Of a DNA stretch of 10,000 bases, positions 1-7,600 are shown in pieces. The translations under genes were made by a program, and so were the position numbers. The stretch covers positions 1 to 10,000 of the forward strand of contig NZ_JAIWOI010000056.1 of assembly GCF_020217005.1 (NCBI RefSeq). The letters run 5' to 3'. The notes under the pieces are model-generated. The model was given only the letters and a program-made list of their open reading frames with translations. It did not search any database and was not told the DNA's origin. Numbering within the stretch: the first letter of the stretch is position 1; every line of letters begins with the position of its first letter. Origin of the DNA: Rheinheimera sp. (GTDB taxonomy: Bacteria > Pseudomonadota > Gammaproteobacteria > Enterobacterales > Alteromonadaceae).

Positions 1-308
1 CCAATAAAAGGTAAATTTTGCTGTTCAGCTGGCTTTGTCTGGTGTGGGAAATAGCGGTTGGTTAATTGCTGTAAGGCGCCAAAGGGATCCATCTGCAATA
101 ACTGGCTTTGACCCTGTTCGGTTTGGGTTAATTCGCCCTTTTGATAAACCAGGGTAGCGACAGGCCGAGCGACCAGAATATCAAAACGACTGTTGACATG
201 CTGACTGGCTGCTGAGTCTAGCAACATGGACCATGGTTCTGCTGCAATAGCAGAAAAATACTCGAGCAGATGCGTTGCCTTGGCATCTAACTTTAAAAAC
301 TGTGACAT
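1..308 (-). CDS. pabB: Aminodeoxychorismate synthase component I (PabB), N-terminal part, cut by window edge
   Basis: PabB works with the glutamine amidotransferase PabA to turn chorismate into 4-amino-4-deoxychorismate, the precursor of p-aminobenzoate and folate, in the cytoplasm. Only the first 102 codons are visible. They begin with ATG at 308 (MSQFLKLDAKATHLL) and run off the left edge in an open frame. The segment reading PWSMLLDSAASQHVNSRFDI followed by LVARPVATLVY is the hallmark of the anthranilate synthase component I N-terminal domain as found in PabB: a W-x-M-L-L-D-S stretch, then S-R-[FY]-D-I-L-V. The chorismate-binding catalytic domain lies outside the window, so activity cannot be judged. 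A weak Shine-Dalgarno (GAGA, 318-315) sits 6 bases before the ATG. The gene is divergent from the fumarase gene across 308 bases. The main alternative is TrpE, but the short N-terminus and the wording of the motif favour PabB. Confidence 0.85.
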   Translation of the reverse strand, partial: MSQFLKLDAKATHLLEYFSAIAAEPWSMLLDSAASQHVNSRFDILVARPVATLVYQKGELTQTEQGQSQLLQMDPFGALQQLTNRYFPHQTKPAEQQNLPFI

Positions 309-616
309 AAATCGTCTCGTAAAACGGGCTGGTTCCGGCAAAAATACGTCTGTTGACTAGCCGCTGGATCTGTTGCGCTGTATGATATCAGCATTAGTTA
401 ACCTGAACACGAAAAATGCCTTTTGGTCTGGATGCAGAACAGCCAACAGGAAATTTCACAACCACAGAACTTATATTACCCGAAATATTTAGAGTTGTAG
501 CGCGACGACAAGCGAGTGAGTCTTTTGGCGCATAGGTCACTATGTGGTCGGGGCAAAAAGCGCAATCAACAAAACTACAGCGTCTAGATCGACGGGGAAT
601 AATGGAAGGGCACAGT
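309..616. other. Divergent intergenic region between pabB and the fumarase gene
   Basis: This stretch of 308 bases must carry the promoters of both divergent genes. I see no hairpin terminator and no riboswitch I recognise. Promoter-like pieces are present but badly spaced: TTGACT at 353-358 and TATGAT at 381-386 are 22 bases apart, and TATATT at 472-477 has no good -35 partner. An 8-base palindrome (TGATATCA, 383-390) and GTTAAC (397-402) occur in the AT-rich middle. A 39-codon open frame (416-535, plus) has no ribosome binding site and is not called as a gene. The frame of the fumarase gene is open back to an ATG at 542, but that stretch does not resemble the family. Confidence 0.6.
604..610 (+). 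promoter_or_regulatory. Ribosome binding site that fixes the fumarase start
   Basis: GGAAGGG lies 6 bases before the ATG at 617 and supports that codon as the start. The in-frame ATG at 602 has only GGGGA (594-598) three bases before it, which is too close. The ATG at 542 has no purine-rich site at a usable distance. Confidence 0.65.
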
Positions 617-2137
617 ATGACGGTGATTCGCCAGCAAGACTTTATCGACAGCATTGAAGATGCGTTACAGTATATCTCCTTTTATCATCCACTGGATTTT
701 GTCCAGGCTTTGGAAAAGGCCTACCACAAAGAGCAAAACCAGGCCGCTAAAGATGCGATAGCGCAAATCCTGATCAACTCCCGAATGTCAGCTGAAGGCA
801 ACAGACCTATCTGTCAGGACACTGGTATTGTGACCTGTTTCGTGAAAATTGGTATGGACGTGAAATGGGACAAAACCGATATGACTGTGCAGCAAATGGT
901 GGACGAAGGCACACGCCGTGCTTATCTGAATCCACATAACCCGCTGCGTGCGTCTATTGTGGCTGACCCTGCAGGCGCCCGGAAAAACACTCAGGATAAC
1001 ACGCCTTCCGTAGTGCATATCGATATGATCCCTGGCCACCACGTTGAAGTCGCTATTGCGGCCAAAGGTGGCGGCAGCGAAAATAAAACCAAAATGGTGA
1101 TGCTCAATCCTTCCGATTCGGTGGTGGAGTGGGTGCTGGAAACTCTGCCAAAAATGGGTGCCGGCTGGTGTCCACCAGGCATGTTGGGCATAGGTATTGG
1201 CGGTACCGCAGAAAAAGCAGCAGTACTGGCCAAAGAAGCCCTGATGGAGCCAGTGGATATTCAGGACTTGCTGGAAAAAGGTGCTGAAACAGCTGATGAA
1301 AAATTACGTGTTGAGCTGTACGACAAAGTCAACAAGCTGGGTATTGGTGCTCAGGGCCTGGGCGGCTTAACTACAGTTGTAGATGTAAAAATCAAGTCAG
1401 TTGCCACGCACGCAGCATCTAAACCTGTGGTGATGATCCCTAACTGCGCCGCGACCCGTCACGTGCATTTCCATTTAGATGGTTCAGGCCCTGCGGTTTT
1501 AACGCCACCTAAGCTGGAAGACTGGCCTGAAGTGACCTGGGAGCTTGGTAACAATGTACGCCGGGTAAATTTAGATACTGTGACTCCTGCCGACGTACTG
1601 GAGTGGAAAGCCGGTGAAACTGTATTACTGTCCGGTAAAATGCTGACAGGCCGTGACGCTGCGCACAAACGCATAGCTGATATGCTGGCCAAAGGCGAAG
1701 CTTTGCCAGAAGGCGTTGACTTTAAAAACCGCTTTATTTACTACGTAGGCCCTGTAGATGCAGTAGGTTCTGAAGTGGTAGGCCCGGCTGGCCCAACTAC
1801 GGCCACTCGTATGGATAAATTCACCGACATGATGCTTGGTAAGTTTGGTTTACTGGGCATGATTGGTAAATCCGAGCGCGGCGACAAAACAGTAGAAAGC
1901 ATCAAAGAGCACAAAGCAGTGTATTTAATGGCGGTAGGTGGTGCTGCTTATTTAGTGTCCAAAGCTATTAAAAAGTCCCGCGTTGTCGCCTTTGCTGATT
2001 TAGGTATGGAAGCCATCTACGAGTTTGACGTAGAGGATATGCCAGTGACTGTGGCTGTTGACAGTCAGGGAAATAACGTGCATAAACAAGGACCTGCTAT
2101 TTGGAAAGTGAAGATAGCTGAACTTGCCAATAACTAA
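617..2137 (+). CDS. fumA: Class I (iron-sulfur) fumarate hydratase
   Basis: This enzyme interconverts fumarate and (S)-malate in the TCA cycle, in the cytoplasm, using an oxygen-sensitive [4Fe-4S] cluster. From the ATG at 617 the protein is 506 residues, close to the usual 500-550 of single-chain class I fumarases. The three cysteines expected to bind the cluster are present: C66 in PICQDTG, C185 in GWCPPGM and C277 in PNCAATRH. Their spacing (119 and 92 residues) nearly matches what I recall for E. coli FumA (119 and 94). The alpha-type region (about 10-285) contains KGGGSENKTK and GIGIGGT. The beta-type region (about 320-500) contains LSGKMLTGRDAAHKR (from 338), VGPAGPTTATRMD (from 388) and GKSERG (417-422). 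A start at 542 would add 25 residues (MWSGQKAQS...) unlike the family, so I reject it. The gene ends in a strong hairpin terminator. A tartrate dehydratase is less likely, because both parts are fused and the match to fumarase runs the full length. Confidence 0.93.
   Translation: MTVIRQQDFIDSIEDALQYISFYHPLDFVQALEKAYHKEQNQAAKDAIAQILINSRMSAEGNRPICQDTGIVTCFVKIGMDVKWDKTDMTVQQMVDEGTRRAYLNPHNPLRASIVADPAGARKNTQDNTPSVVHIDMIPGHHVEVAIAAKGGGSENKTKMVMLNPSDSVVEWVLETLPKMGAGWCPPGMLGIGIGGTAEKAAVLAKEALMEPVDIQDLLEKGAETADEKLRVELYDKVNKLGIGAQGLGGLTTVVDVKIKSVATHAASKPVVMIPNCAATRHVHFHLDGSGPAVLTPPKLEDWPEVTWELGNNVRRVNLDTVTPADVLEWKAGETVLLSGKMLTGRDAAHKRIADMLAKGEALPEGVDFKNRFIYYVGPVDAVGSEVVGPAGPTTATRMDKFTDMMLGKFGLLGMIGKSERGDKTVESIKEHKAVYLMAVGGAAYLVSKAIKKSRVVAFADLGMEAIYEFDVEDMPVTVAVDSQGNNVHKQGPAIWKVKIAELANN
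2058..2086 (+). promoter_or_regulatory. Candidate internal promoter near the 3' end of fumA
   Basis: A consensus -35 box TTGACA (2058-2063) is followed after exactly 17 bases by CATAAA (2081-2086), which matches 4 of 6 bases of the -10 consensus. Transcription would begin near 2093 and would include the fumA stop, the terminator hairpin and possibly the peptidase gene. The bases also encode Val-Asp-Ser and neighbouring residues of the fumarase, so the match may be chance. It is worth listing because the peptidase gene has no room for a promoter of its own after the terminator. Confidence 0.3.
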
Positions 2138-2149
2138 AAAATGATTAAT

Positions 2150-2175
2150 AACGCCCTGACTTTCAGGGCGTTTTT
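2150..2175 (+). terminator. Rho-independent terminator after fumA
   Basis: A perfect 10-base-pair stem (2150-2159 with 2163-2172; core CGCCCTGA/TCAGGGCG) closes a 3-base CTT loop, and its 3' arm merges into a run of five T at 2171-2175. It lies 12 bases after the fumA stop. It ends 5 bases before the Shine-Dalgarno of the next gene, so it could also act as an attenuator for that gene. Confidence 0.88.
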
Positions 2176-2190
2176 CTACTGGGAGAATCT

Positions 2191-4212
2191 ATGAAAGCCT
2201 GGATCTTTCTGACCGCAGCTCTGCTAAGCGGTGCCGCTGTTGCTAAAACTCCGTTGACCATCGAACACTTAAATAAATTAAACAAAGTCTATGATGTGGT
2301 CGTTTCCCCTGATGGCCGTTATCTGGTGTACGGCCAGAAAAATGGCGGGCTGGCTCCTGCCGATACCAGCGCAGATTTATACCTGATGGACTTGCAACAA
2401 GGTAATAAAGTCAGCCGCCTGACCTTTAACGATGATAAAGAACACAGCGTCGCCTGGAGTAACGACAGCAGCGCCTTATATTTTATCGCTGGTCGCTCCG
2501 GAAGTTCTCAGGTTTGGCGTCTGCCGATCACTGGTGGTGAAGCACAACAAATCACAGATTTACCTTTGGACGTGGATGGTTTTTTAGTCTCAGCTGATGG
2601 CAGTAAACTTGTGCTGCAAATGGCGGCTAAACCAGGTTGCGAAACCTTATCCTGCACAGTAGAAGCAAAACAGGTCAAAGCAGGTCAACAAGACAGTGCT
2701 ATGGTATACGATCAATTGATGGTGCGTCATTGGGATACCTGGGCAGACGAATTCAGAAGCCATTTGTATGTTGCCGATTTAACAGCTAAAAAAGTAACAG
2801 AAGCCAAAGATTTATTGCCGGAGTGGAACACAGATATCGCCGGTATCACCGAAGTGTCTTTTACCCCGGACGGCAAAAATCTTGTGTTTAGCGCTAAAAT
2901 TCCTGGTGTCGATCAGGCGTGGCATACCAATTTTGATATTTTTCAGGTGTCGCTCAAAGGCGGTGAAAAAGTCAACTTAACCCGTGACAATGCGGCCTGG
3001 GATGCTAAGCCTTCATTCTCCAGTGATGGCCGCTTTATGGCCTATTTGGCAATGAAAAAGCCGGTGTATGAAGCCGATCGTTTTGGTCTGATTTTACTGG
3101 ACATGGTGACAGGCCAGCGCAAAGAGCTCGCGCCTGAGTGGGACAGATCGATCAGTGATTATAAATTTGGTGCAGACAACAGAACCATTTATGTCACGGC
3201 CCAGGATACAGGCCAGCATGGCATTTTTTCTATAAACACCAGTTTTGGTGATATCAGTAAAGTCTATGCCGAGGGTACAGCGGGCGATCTGAATGTAACA
3301 GGCAATAAACTTATTTTTACTAATCACAGTCTGGACAAACCTACGGATATTTACCAGATCACAGCAGAAACCGGCGCGCCAACGGCTCTGACTCAAATCA
3401 ATAAAGAAGCACTGGCCGATATTCAGTTTGCAGAATTTGCTCAGTTTAATTTCCCTGGTGCCAATGATGAAACGGTGCATGGTTATTGGATGAAACCCGT
3501 CAATTACAAAGAAGGCCAGAAATACCCTATTGCCTTTATTGTGCACGGCGGGCCGCAAGGCAGCTTTGGCAATATGTTTAACTACCGTTGGAATGCGCAG
3601 TTATGGGCCGCTCAGGGTTATGGCGTAGTGATGATCGATTTCCACGGTTCTACCGGCTATGGTCAGGCTTTTACTGATTCTATTGCCCGCGATTGGGGTG
3701 GTAAGCCTTTAGTGGATTTACAAAAAGGCCTGGCATTTATCACTGAAAAAGAAAAATGGCTGGATGCTAAAAACGCCTGTGCTTTAGGTGCATCGTACGG
3801 CGGTTACATGATGAATTGGATTGCTGGTAACTGGCCCGAAGGTTTTAAATGTTTAGTCAATCACGCCGGTTTATTCGATATGCCAAGTTTTTACGGCAGC
3901 ACCGAAGAGTTGTGGTTCCCAGAACATGACATGGGTGGTCCGGTGTGGAACAAAGAAGGCGATTATCAGAAGTTTAATCCGTCTGCTTTTGTCGCTAACT
4001 GGAAAACACCTATGCTGGTGCTTCATGGCTTAAAAGATTTCCGGGTGCCTTACGCGCAGGGATTAGGTGCTTTTACCACTTTGCAGCGTAAAGGGATTGA
4101 ATCCAAACTGGTGATTTTCCCGGATGAAAACCACTGGATCTTAAAACCACGTAACGCTGAGCGTTGGTATAACGAAGTATTTAGCTGGATGAAGTTACAC
4201 ACCAGCAAATGA
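2191..4212 (+). CDS. Exported S9 family serine peptidase (DPP5/acylaminoacyl-peptidase type)
   Basis: A 673-residue exported peptidase of the prolyl oligopeptidase family, which cuts dipeptides or acylated residues from short peptides. A signal peptide is clear: Lys2, a hydrophobic stretch to about residue 17, and likely cleavage after AVA (about residue 18), so it probably acts in the periplasm. The middle (about 25-400) has TolB/beta-propeller-type repeats, seen as SPDGRYLVYG, WSNDSSALYF, TPDGKNLVFS and SSDGRFMAYL. The C-terminal alpha/beta-hydrolase domain (about 425-673) has HGGP (452-455), FHGSTGYG (484-491) and a complete triad: Ser535 in GASYGGYM, Asp616 in HGLKDFRVP and His648 in ENHW. 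Length and triad spacing fit bacterial dipeptidyl-peptidase 5, which I recall having its serine near 542 and histidine near 659. The exact specificity is inference. Cys150/Cys155 and Cys530/Cys554 could form disulfides, as expected for an exported protein. GGGAG at 2181-2185 precedes the start by 5 bases. The gene follows the fumA terminator closely and is followed by its own hairpin. Confidence 0.9.
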   Translation: MKAWIFLTAALLSGAAVAKTPLTIEHLNKLNKVYDVVVSPDGRYLVYGQKNGGLAPADTSADLYLMDLQQGNKVSRLTFNDDKEHSVAWSNDSSALYFIAGRSGSSQVWRLPITGGEAQQITDLPLDVDGFLVSADGSKLVLQMAAKPGCETLSCTVEAKQVKAGQQDSAMVYDQLMVRHWDTWADEFRSHLYVADLTAKKVTEAKDLLPEWNTDIAGITEVSFTPDGKNLVFSAKIPGVDQAWHTNFDIFQVSLKGGEKVNLTRDNAAWDAKPSFSSDGRFMAYLAMKKPVYEADRFGLILLDMVTGQRKELAPEWDRSISDYKFGADNRTIYVTAQDTGQHGIFSINTSFGDISKVYAEGTAGDLNVTGNKLIFTNHSLDKPTDIYQITAETGAPTALTQINKEALADIQFAEFAQFNFPGANDETVHGYWMKPVNYKEGQKYPIAFIVHGGPQGSFGNMFNYRWNAQLWAAQGYGVVMIDFHGSTGYGQAFTDSIARDWGGKPLVDLQKGLAFITEKEKWLDAKNACALGASYGGYMMNWIAGNWPEGFKCLVNHAGLFDMPSFYGSTEELWFPEHDMGGPVWNKEGDYQKFNPSAFVANWKTPMLVLHGLKDFRVPYAQGLGAFTTLQRKGIESKLVIFPDENHWILKPRNAERWYNEVFSWMKLHTSK

Positions 4213-4220
4213 TCTACGCG

Positions 4221-4250
4221 AACAAGGCTGCTGTGTGCAGCCTTGTTGTT
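4221..4250 (+). terminator. Probable terminator after the S9 peptidase gene
   Basis: A perfect stem AACAAGGCTG (4221-4230) pairs with CAGCCTTGTT (4238-4247). One further C-G pair (4231/4237) leaves a 5-base loop. The trailing T run is short and interrupted (GTTTCT), so termination may be partial. It lies 8 bases after the stop at 4212. The next gene begins 25 bases further on with no recognisable promoter between, which suggests read-through. Confidence 0.65.
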
Positions 4251-4275
4251 TCTGCATCTGCTGTGGACCTACTGA

Positions 4276-4629
4276 ATGGATTTTTCCCTGGCGCGTGACT
4301 ATTGTCTCGGACTCTTGGGTACAGAGGAAGATTTTCCTTTTGGCCCAAATATCTATGTCTATAAAGTAAAAGGCAAAATCTTTGCTATCCTTGGCACAGA
4401 CCAAGGCAAAACGAGGTTGAATTTAAAATGTGATCCGGATGAAGCTCTGGCGTTGCGTGATATTTTTCCTGCGATACAACCTGGTTACCATATGAACAAA
4501 AAGCACTGGAACACGCTCAATTTAAATTACACTGTGCCAGAGCAGGAAATTAAAAGACAAATAGAACAGTCGAGGCTTTTGGTGATCCAAGGCTTACCAA
4601 AAGCTCAGCGACAGCTGTTGCTGAAATAA
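4276..4629 (+). CDS. MmcQ/YjbR family protein
   Basis: A 117-residue cytoplasmic protein of the MmcQ/YjbR (DUF419) family. Family members are about 115-120 residues and adopt a CyaY-like fold. DNA binding has been suggested for some, but no firm biochemical role is known to me. The family signatures are all here: FPFGP at 20-24, the VYKVKGKIFAIL strand pair, LNLKCDP in the middle and PGYHMNKKHWNT at 69-80. There is no signal peptide or membrane segment. The start at 4276 gives the normal family length, but its ribosome binding site is poor (only GGA at 4265-4267). The gene sits between the terminator-like hairpin of the peptidase gene and the GGDEF-EAL gene, 34 bases downstream, with which it may share a transcript. 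I see no functional link between the neighbours. Confidence 0.85.
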   Translation: MDFSLARDYCLGLLGTEEDFPFGPNIYVYKVKGKIFAILGTDQGKTRLNLKCDPDEALALRDIFPAIQPGYHMNKKHWNTLNLNYTVPEQEIKRQIEQSRLLVIQGLPKAQRQLLLK

Positions 4630-4663
4630 AACTAATTAGAACAATAAACTGACACGGATATAC

Positions 4664-7600
4664 ATGGCGACACCTGCTTACCCTTTAACTGCTATTCGTA
4701 TTGTGCTGCTTTACTGCAGTTTTGCATTGTTATGGATTTTTGGCTCTGATCATTTGTTGCATCTGACCATCACTGACCCTGAAACCAATTCGTTGCTAGG
4801 TACAGTGAAGGGGGTGGCATTTGTCTGTATCAGCGGATGTCTGCTTTATTTGCTTCTTGCAACCTGGCGTAAACAGCAGTTTTTTGATTCTCCTGTTTCG
4901 GTGCGCTACAAGCAACTGCGACTGATCGCGTTGATCCTGGCGTTTTTACTGGCAATACCCACTATGGCCGTTATAACTAAATGGGTACATGGCAATCAGT
5001 TAAAAGCAGAAGCGCTGGCAGATTTGCGTACTGTAACAGATATTAAAAAGCAACAACTGGAGCTTTGGCTGGCTGAGCGGCACTACGATATCGCAGGTTT
5101 GTCCCGTGACAGCTCCTTCAGGCAAAAGTTACAGCTGTACCTTGAGTCGGGAAGCGAAGAGCAGCAACTTGATGTCCGTAATCGACTGGCTTCAATGATT
5201 GCACAACATTCATTTAGTTCCGTATTGTTATTTGACGAAGATAAACAGTTGCTGTTATCGCTTGGCGCTGAAGTAAAGTTTGATCTCTTGTCTGTGGATT
5301 TAAATGTGCCACAACCAGCAGCCCAATGTGACAGTCAAAATACTCAGCGCTATTGTCAGTTAAGCTGGTTTTTGCCCCTTGCTATTGGAGCGCACATTTA
5401 TCAGTTGGCGTTTGTTGTCGACACCAGTCAATACTTGTTTCCTGCGGTACAAAATTGGCCAGTATCCAGTCCTACCGCTGAAGTCATACTGGTACAGCAG
5501 CAAGACCGCTCTGTCGTATTTTTAAATCCATTACGCCATCCTCAGCAAGCAGTGATGACCACAGTGGATATTGACGGTCCTTTACTTGCCGCCAAAGCCT
5601 TGCGACAACGGCAGTTCCATACTGCAGAAGGTTTGGATTACCGGGGGCAGGAAGTTCTTGGTGCTTACACTCCGGTGCAGAATACCAATTGGATGCTGGT
5701 CAGTAAGATTGACGTAGCAGAGGTGCTGTTACCGCTGGAAACTTTGCTATTGTGGATGTCTGTGATCTCAGGTGCTTTGTTAATGCTGCTGGTGCTCGGC
5801 GCTTTGTTTTATTGGCGGGAGTTGATTCAGTCTCATCAGTTGGCATTAGCCGCCAAGCAGACAGAACAGGACAAAACAGTACAGGCTTTTTTTGATTTAC
5901 CCTTTTCCGGTATGGCAATTTTGTCTCGTATTCACCAGCCCTTTATCCGTGTGAATAAAAAACTGCAATCAGTGCTTGGCTACTCTGAGCAGGAATTACT
6001 GGTGATGTCTTTGCGTGATTTAGCGCATAACACAGAACAATTTATGACAGGCAGTTTTGTTGGCAGAGAACAAAACTTTGTTGAGTCGGATATTCAGTTG
6101 AAGCATAGCTCAGGTCGCATTCTGACTATCAAACTTATGATGCAAAGGTTTAGCCAGGAAGGACAGCCAGATCTGTTACTGGCGACTTTTGACGATGTCA
6201 CAGAAAAACGCCAGTTGTATGCAGATCTCAATCGTAGCCATCAGCAACAAATGCAGAACTCACAGCAGCTGGATGCCATTTTGTCAGCCAGTTCTACCGT
6301 ACTGCACCGGATCGAAGTGGACGGCACCAGTTGCCGTACGACCTGGGTAAGCAACAACATAGACCGTTTGTTTGGCTACAGTGTTGAGCAGTCGTTAACC
6401 GAGTCCTGGTGGGAACGTGGGCTTCACCCTGATGACAAACCTTCAGCGGGCAACGCGATAGAGCTCACCCTGAAGCATGGACATTACCGCCATGAATATA
6501 GATTTTATGACGCTACAGGCGCGGTGCGTTCTATCCGCGATGACTTGCGGCTACTACCAGCCCTTGTAGAGGGGCGCCAGCAAATCATTGGCGCTATGGT
6601 GGATATCACTGAGCTTAAGCAGGCCAGGTCTGAGCAAGAGGCGACCAACGATAAGCTCAAGACATTGTTTAATACAATGTCAGAGGGCTTAGTACTGCAT
6701 GACAAGACTGGCGCTATAGTGGACGCTAATCAGGCGGCTGAGCAGATGCTCAATAGCAGCCTGGATGAAATGAAGGGCAATATTCCGCATGCAGAACACT
6801 GGAGAACTATTTTCGAAGATGGTTCAGAGTTTCCTGCAGAATTGTATCCAAGTAACGAGGTGCTCCGCACCGCTAAGCCTGTCCAGGATGTAGTGATGGG
6901 CATAGAGCGGGGAAATGTTCAACGCTGGCTGAAGGTCAACGCTCAGCCTTTATTTGAGCAAGAACAACTTTGTGGAGCATTAGTCACCATAGACGATATC
7001 AGTGCTGAAGTTGAATTTCGCCGGCAGTTAAAACAGCGGGCTTTGGTCATGTCTAATCTGGCCGATATGGCTGCTCGTTTTTTACAACACAGCGATTGGT
7101 TACAGTTATTGCGCAGCATGATGCCTTCGATCAGCAGAGCTTTAGCTGTTGATGCGATTTATTTGTATCAGACCAGTGTGCTGCAGGAGCTGGTCAGCGG
7201 GACTTTATTAACCCACTGGCGGCGGGATCAAAAAGAGCATGTCCGCACTTTCAAAGAGCTGAACAATAAACTGTCACGCTGGTATCCGGCTATTGAGCAA
7301 CTGGCTAAAGGCAATATAGTGGCAGGGCAGGCCACAGAGATGGACGCCATGCTACAACCTGTGCTGAAACGTTTTCGGGTGCAGGCTATAGCGCTGATGC
7401 CAGTGATGGTCGACGGATTGTGGTGGGGGCTTTTGGGAGTAGAGCAACATCATAGTTGCCGGGAATGGAATCAGGTCGAACTGGATGCATTGAATTTACT
7501 GGCAACAGCTCTGGGGAATGCTGTCAAACGGCAGCAATTTGAATCATCACTGCAACAAGCTGCCGCAGTTTTTGAAAGTACCCGTGAAGGTATTATGGTG

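Noticed and set aside
353..386. TTGACT/TATGAT pair as a promoter for fumA
   Set aside because: The boxes are 22 bases apart, too far for a sigma-70 promoter, and neither has a better partner at 16-18 bases.
542..616. Extension of fumA to the ATG at 542
   Set aside because: The added 25 residues do not resemble the N-terminus of class I fumarases, no ribosome binding site precedes 542, and GGAAGGG at 604-610 points to 617.
394..654. 86-codon frame on the minus strand upstream of fumA
   Set aside because: It overlaps the fumA start and its ribosome binding site in antisense, resembles no family I know, and has a composition typical of a shadow frame.
3094..3558. 154-codon minus-strand frame inside the S9 peptidase gene
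   Set aside because: It lies wholly antisense to a well-supported gene and has no recognisable domain. It is a shadow of that gene's codon pattern.
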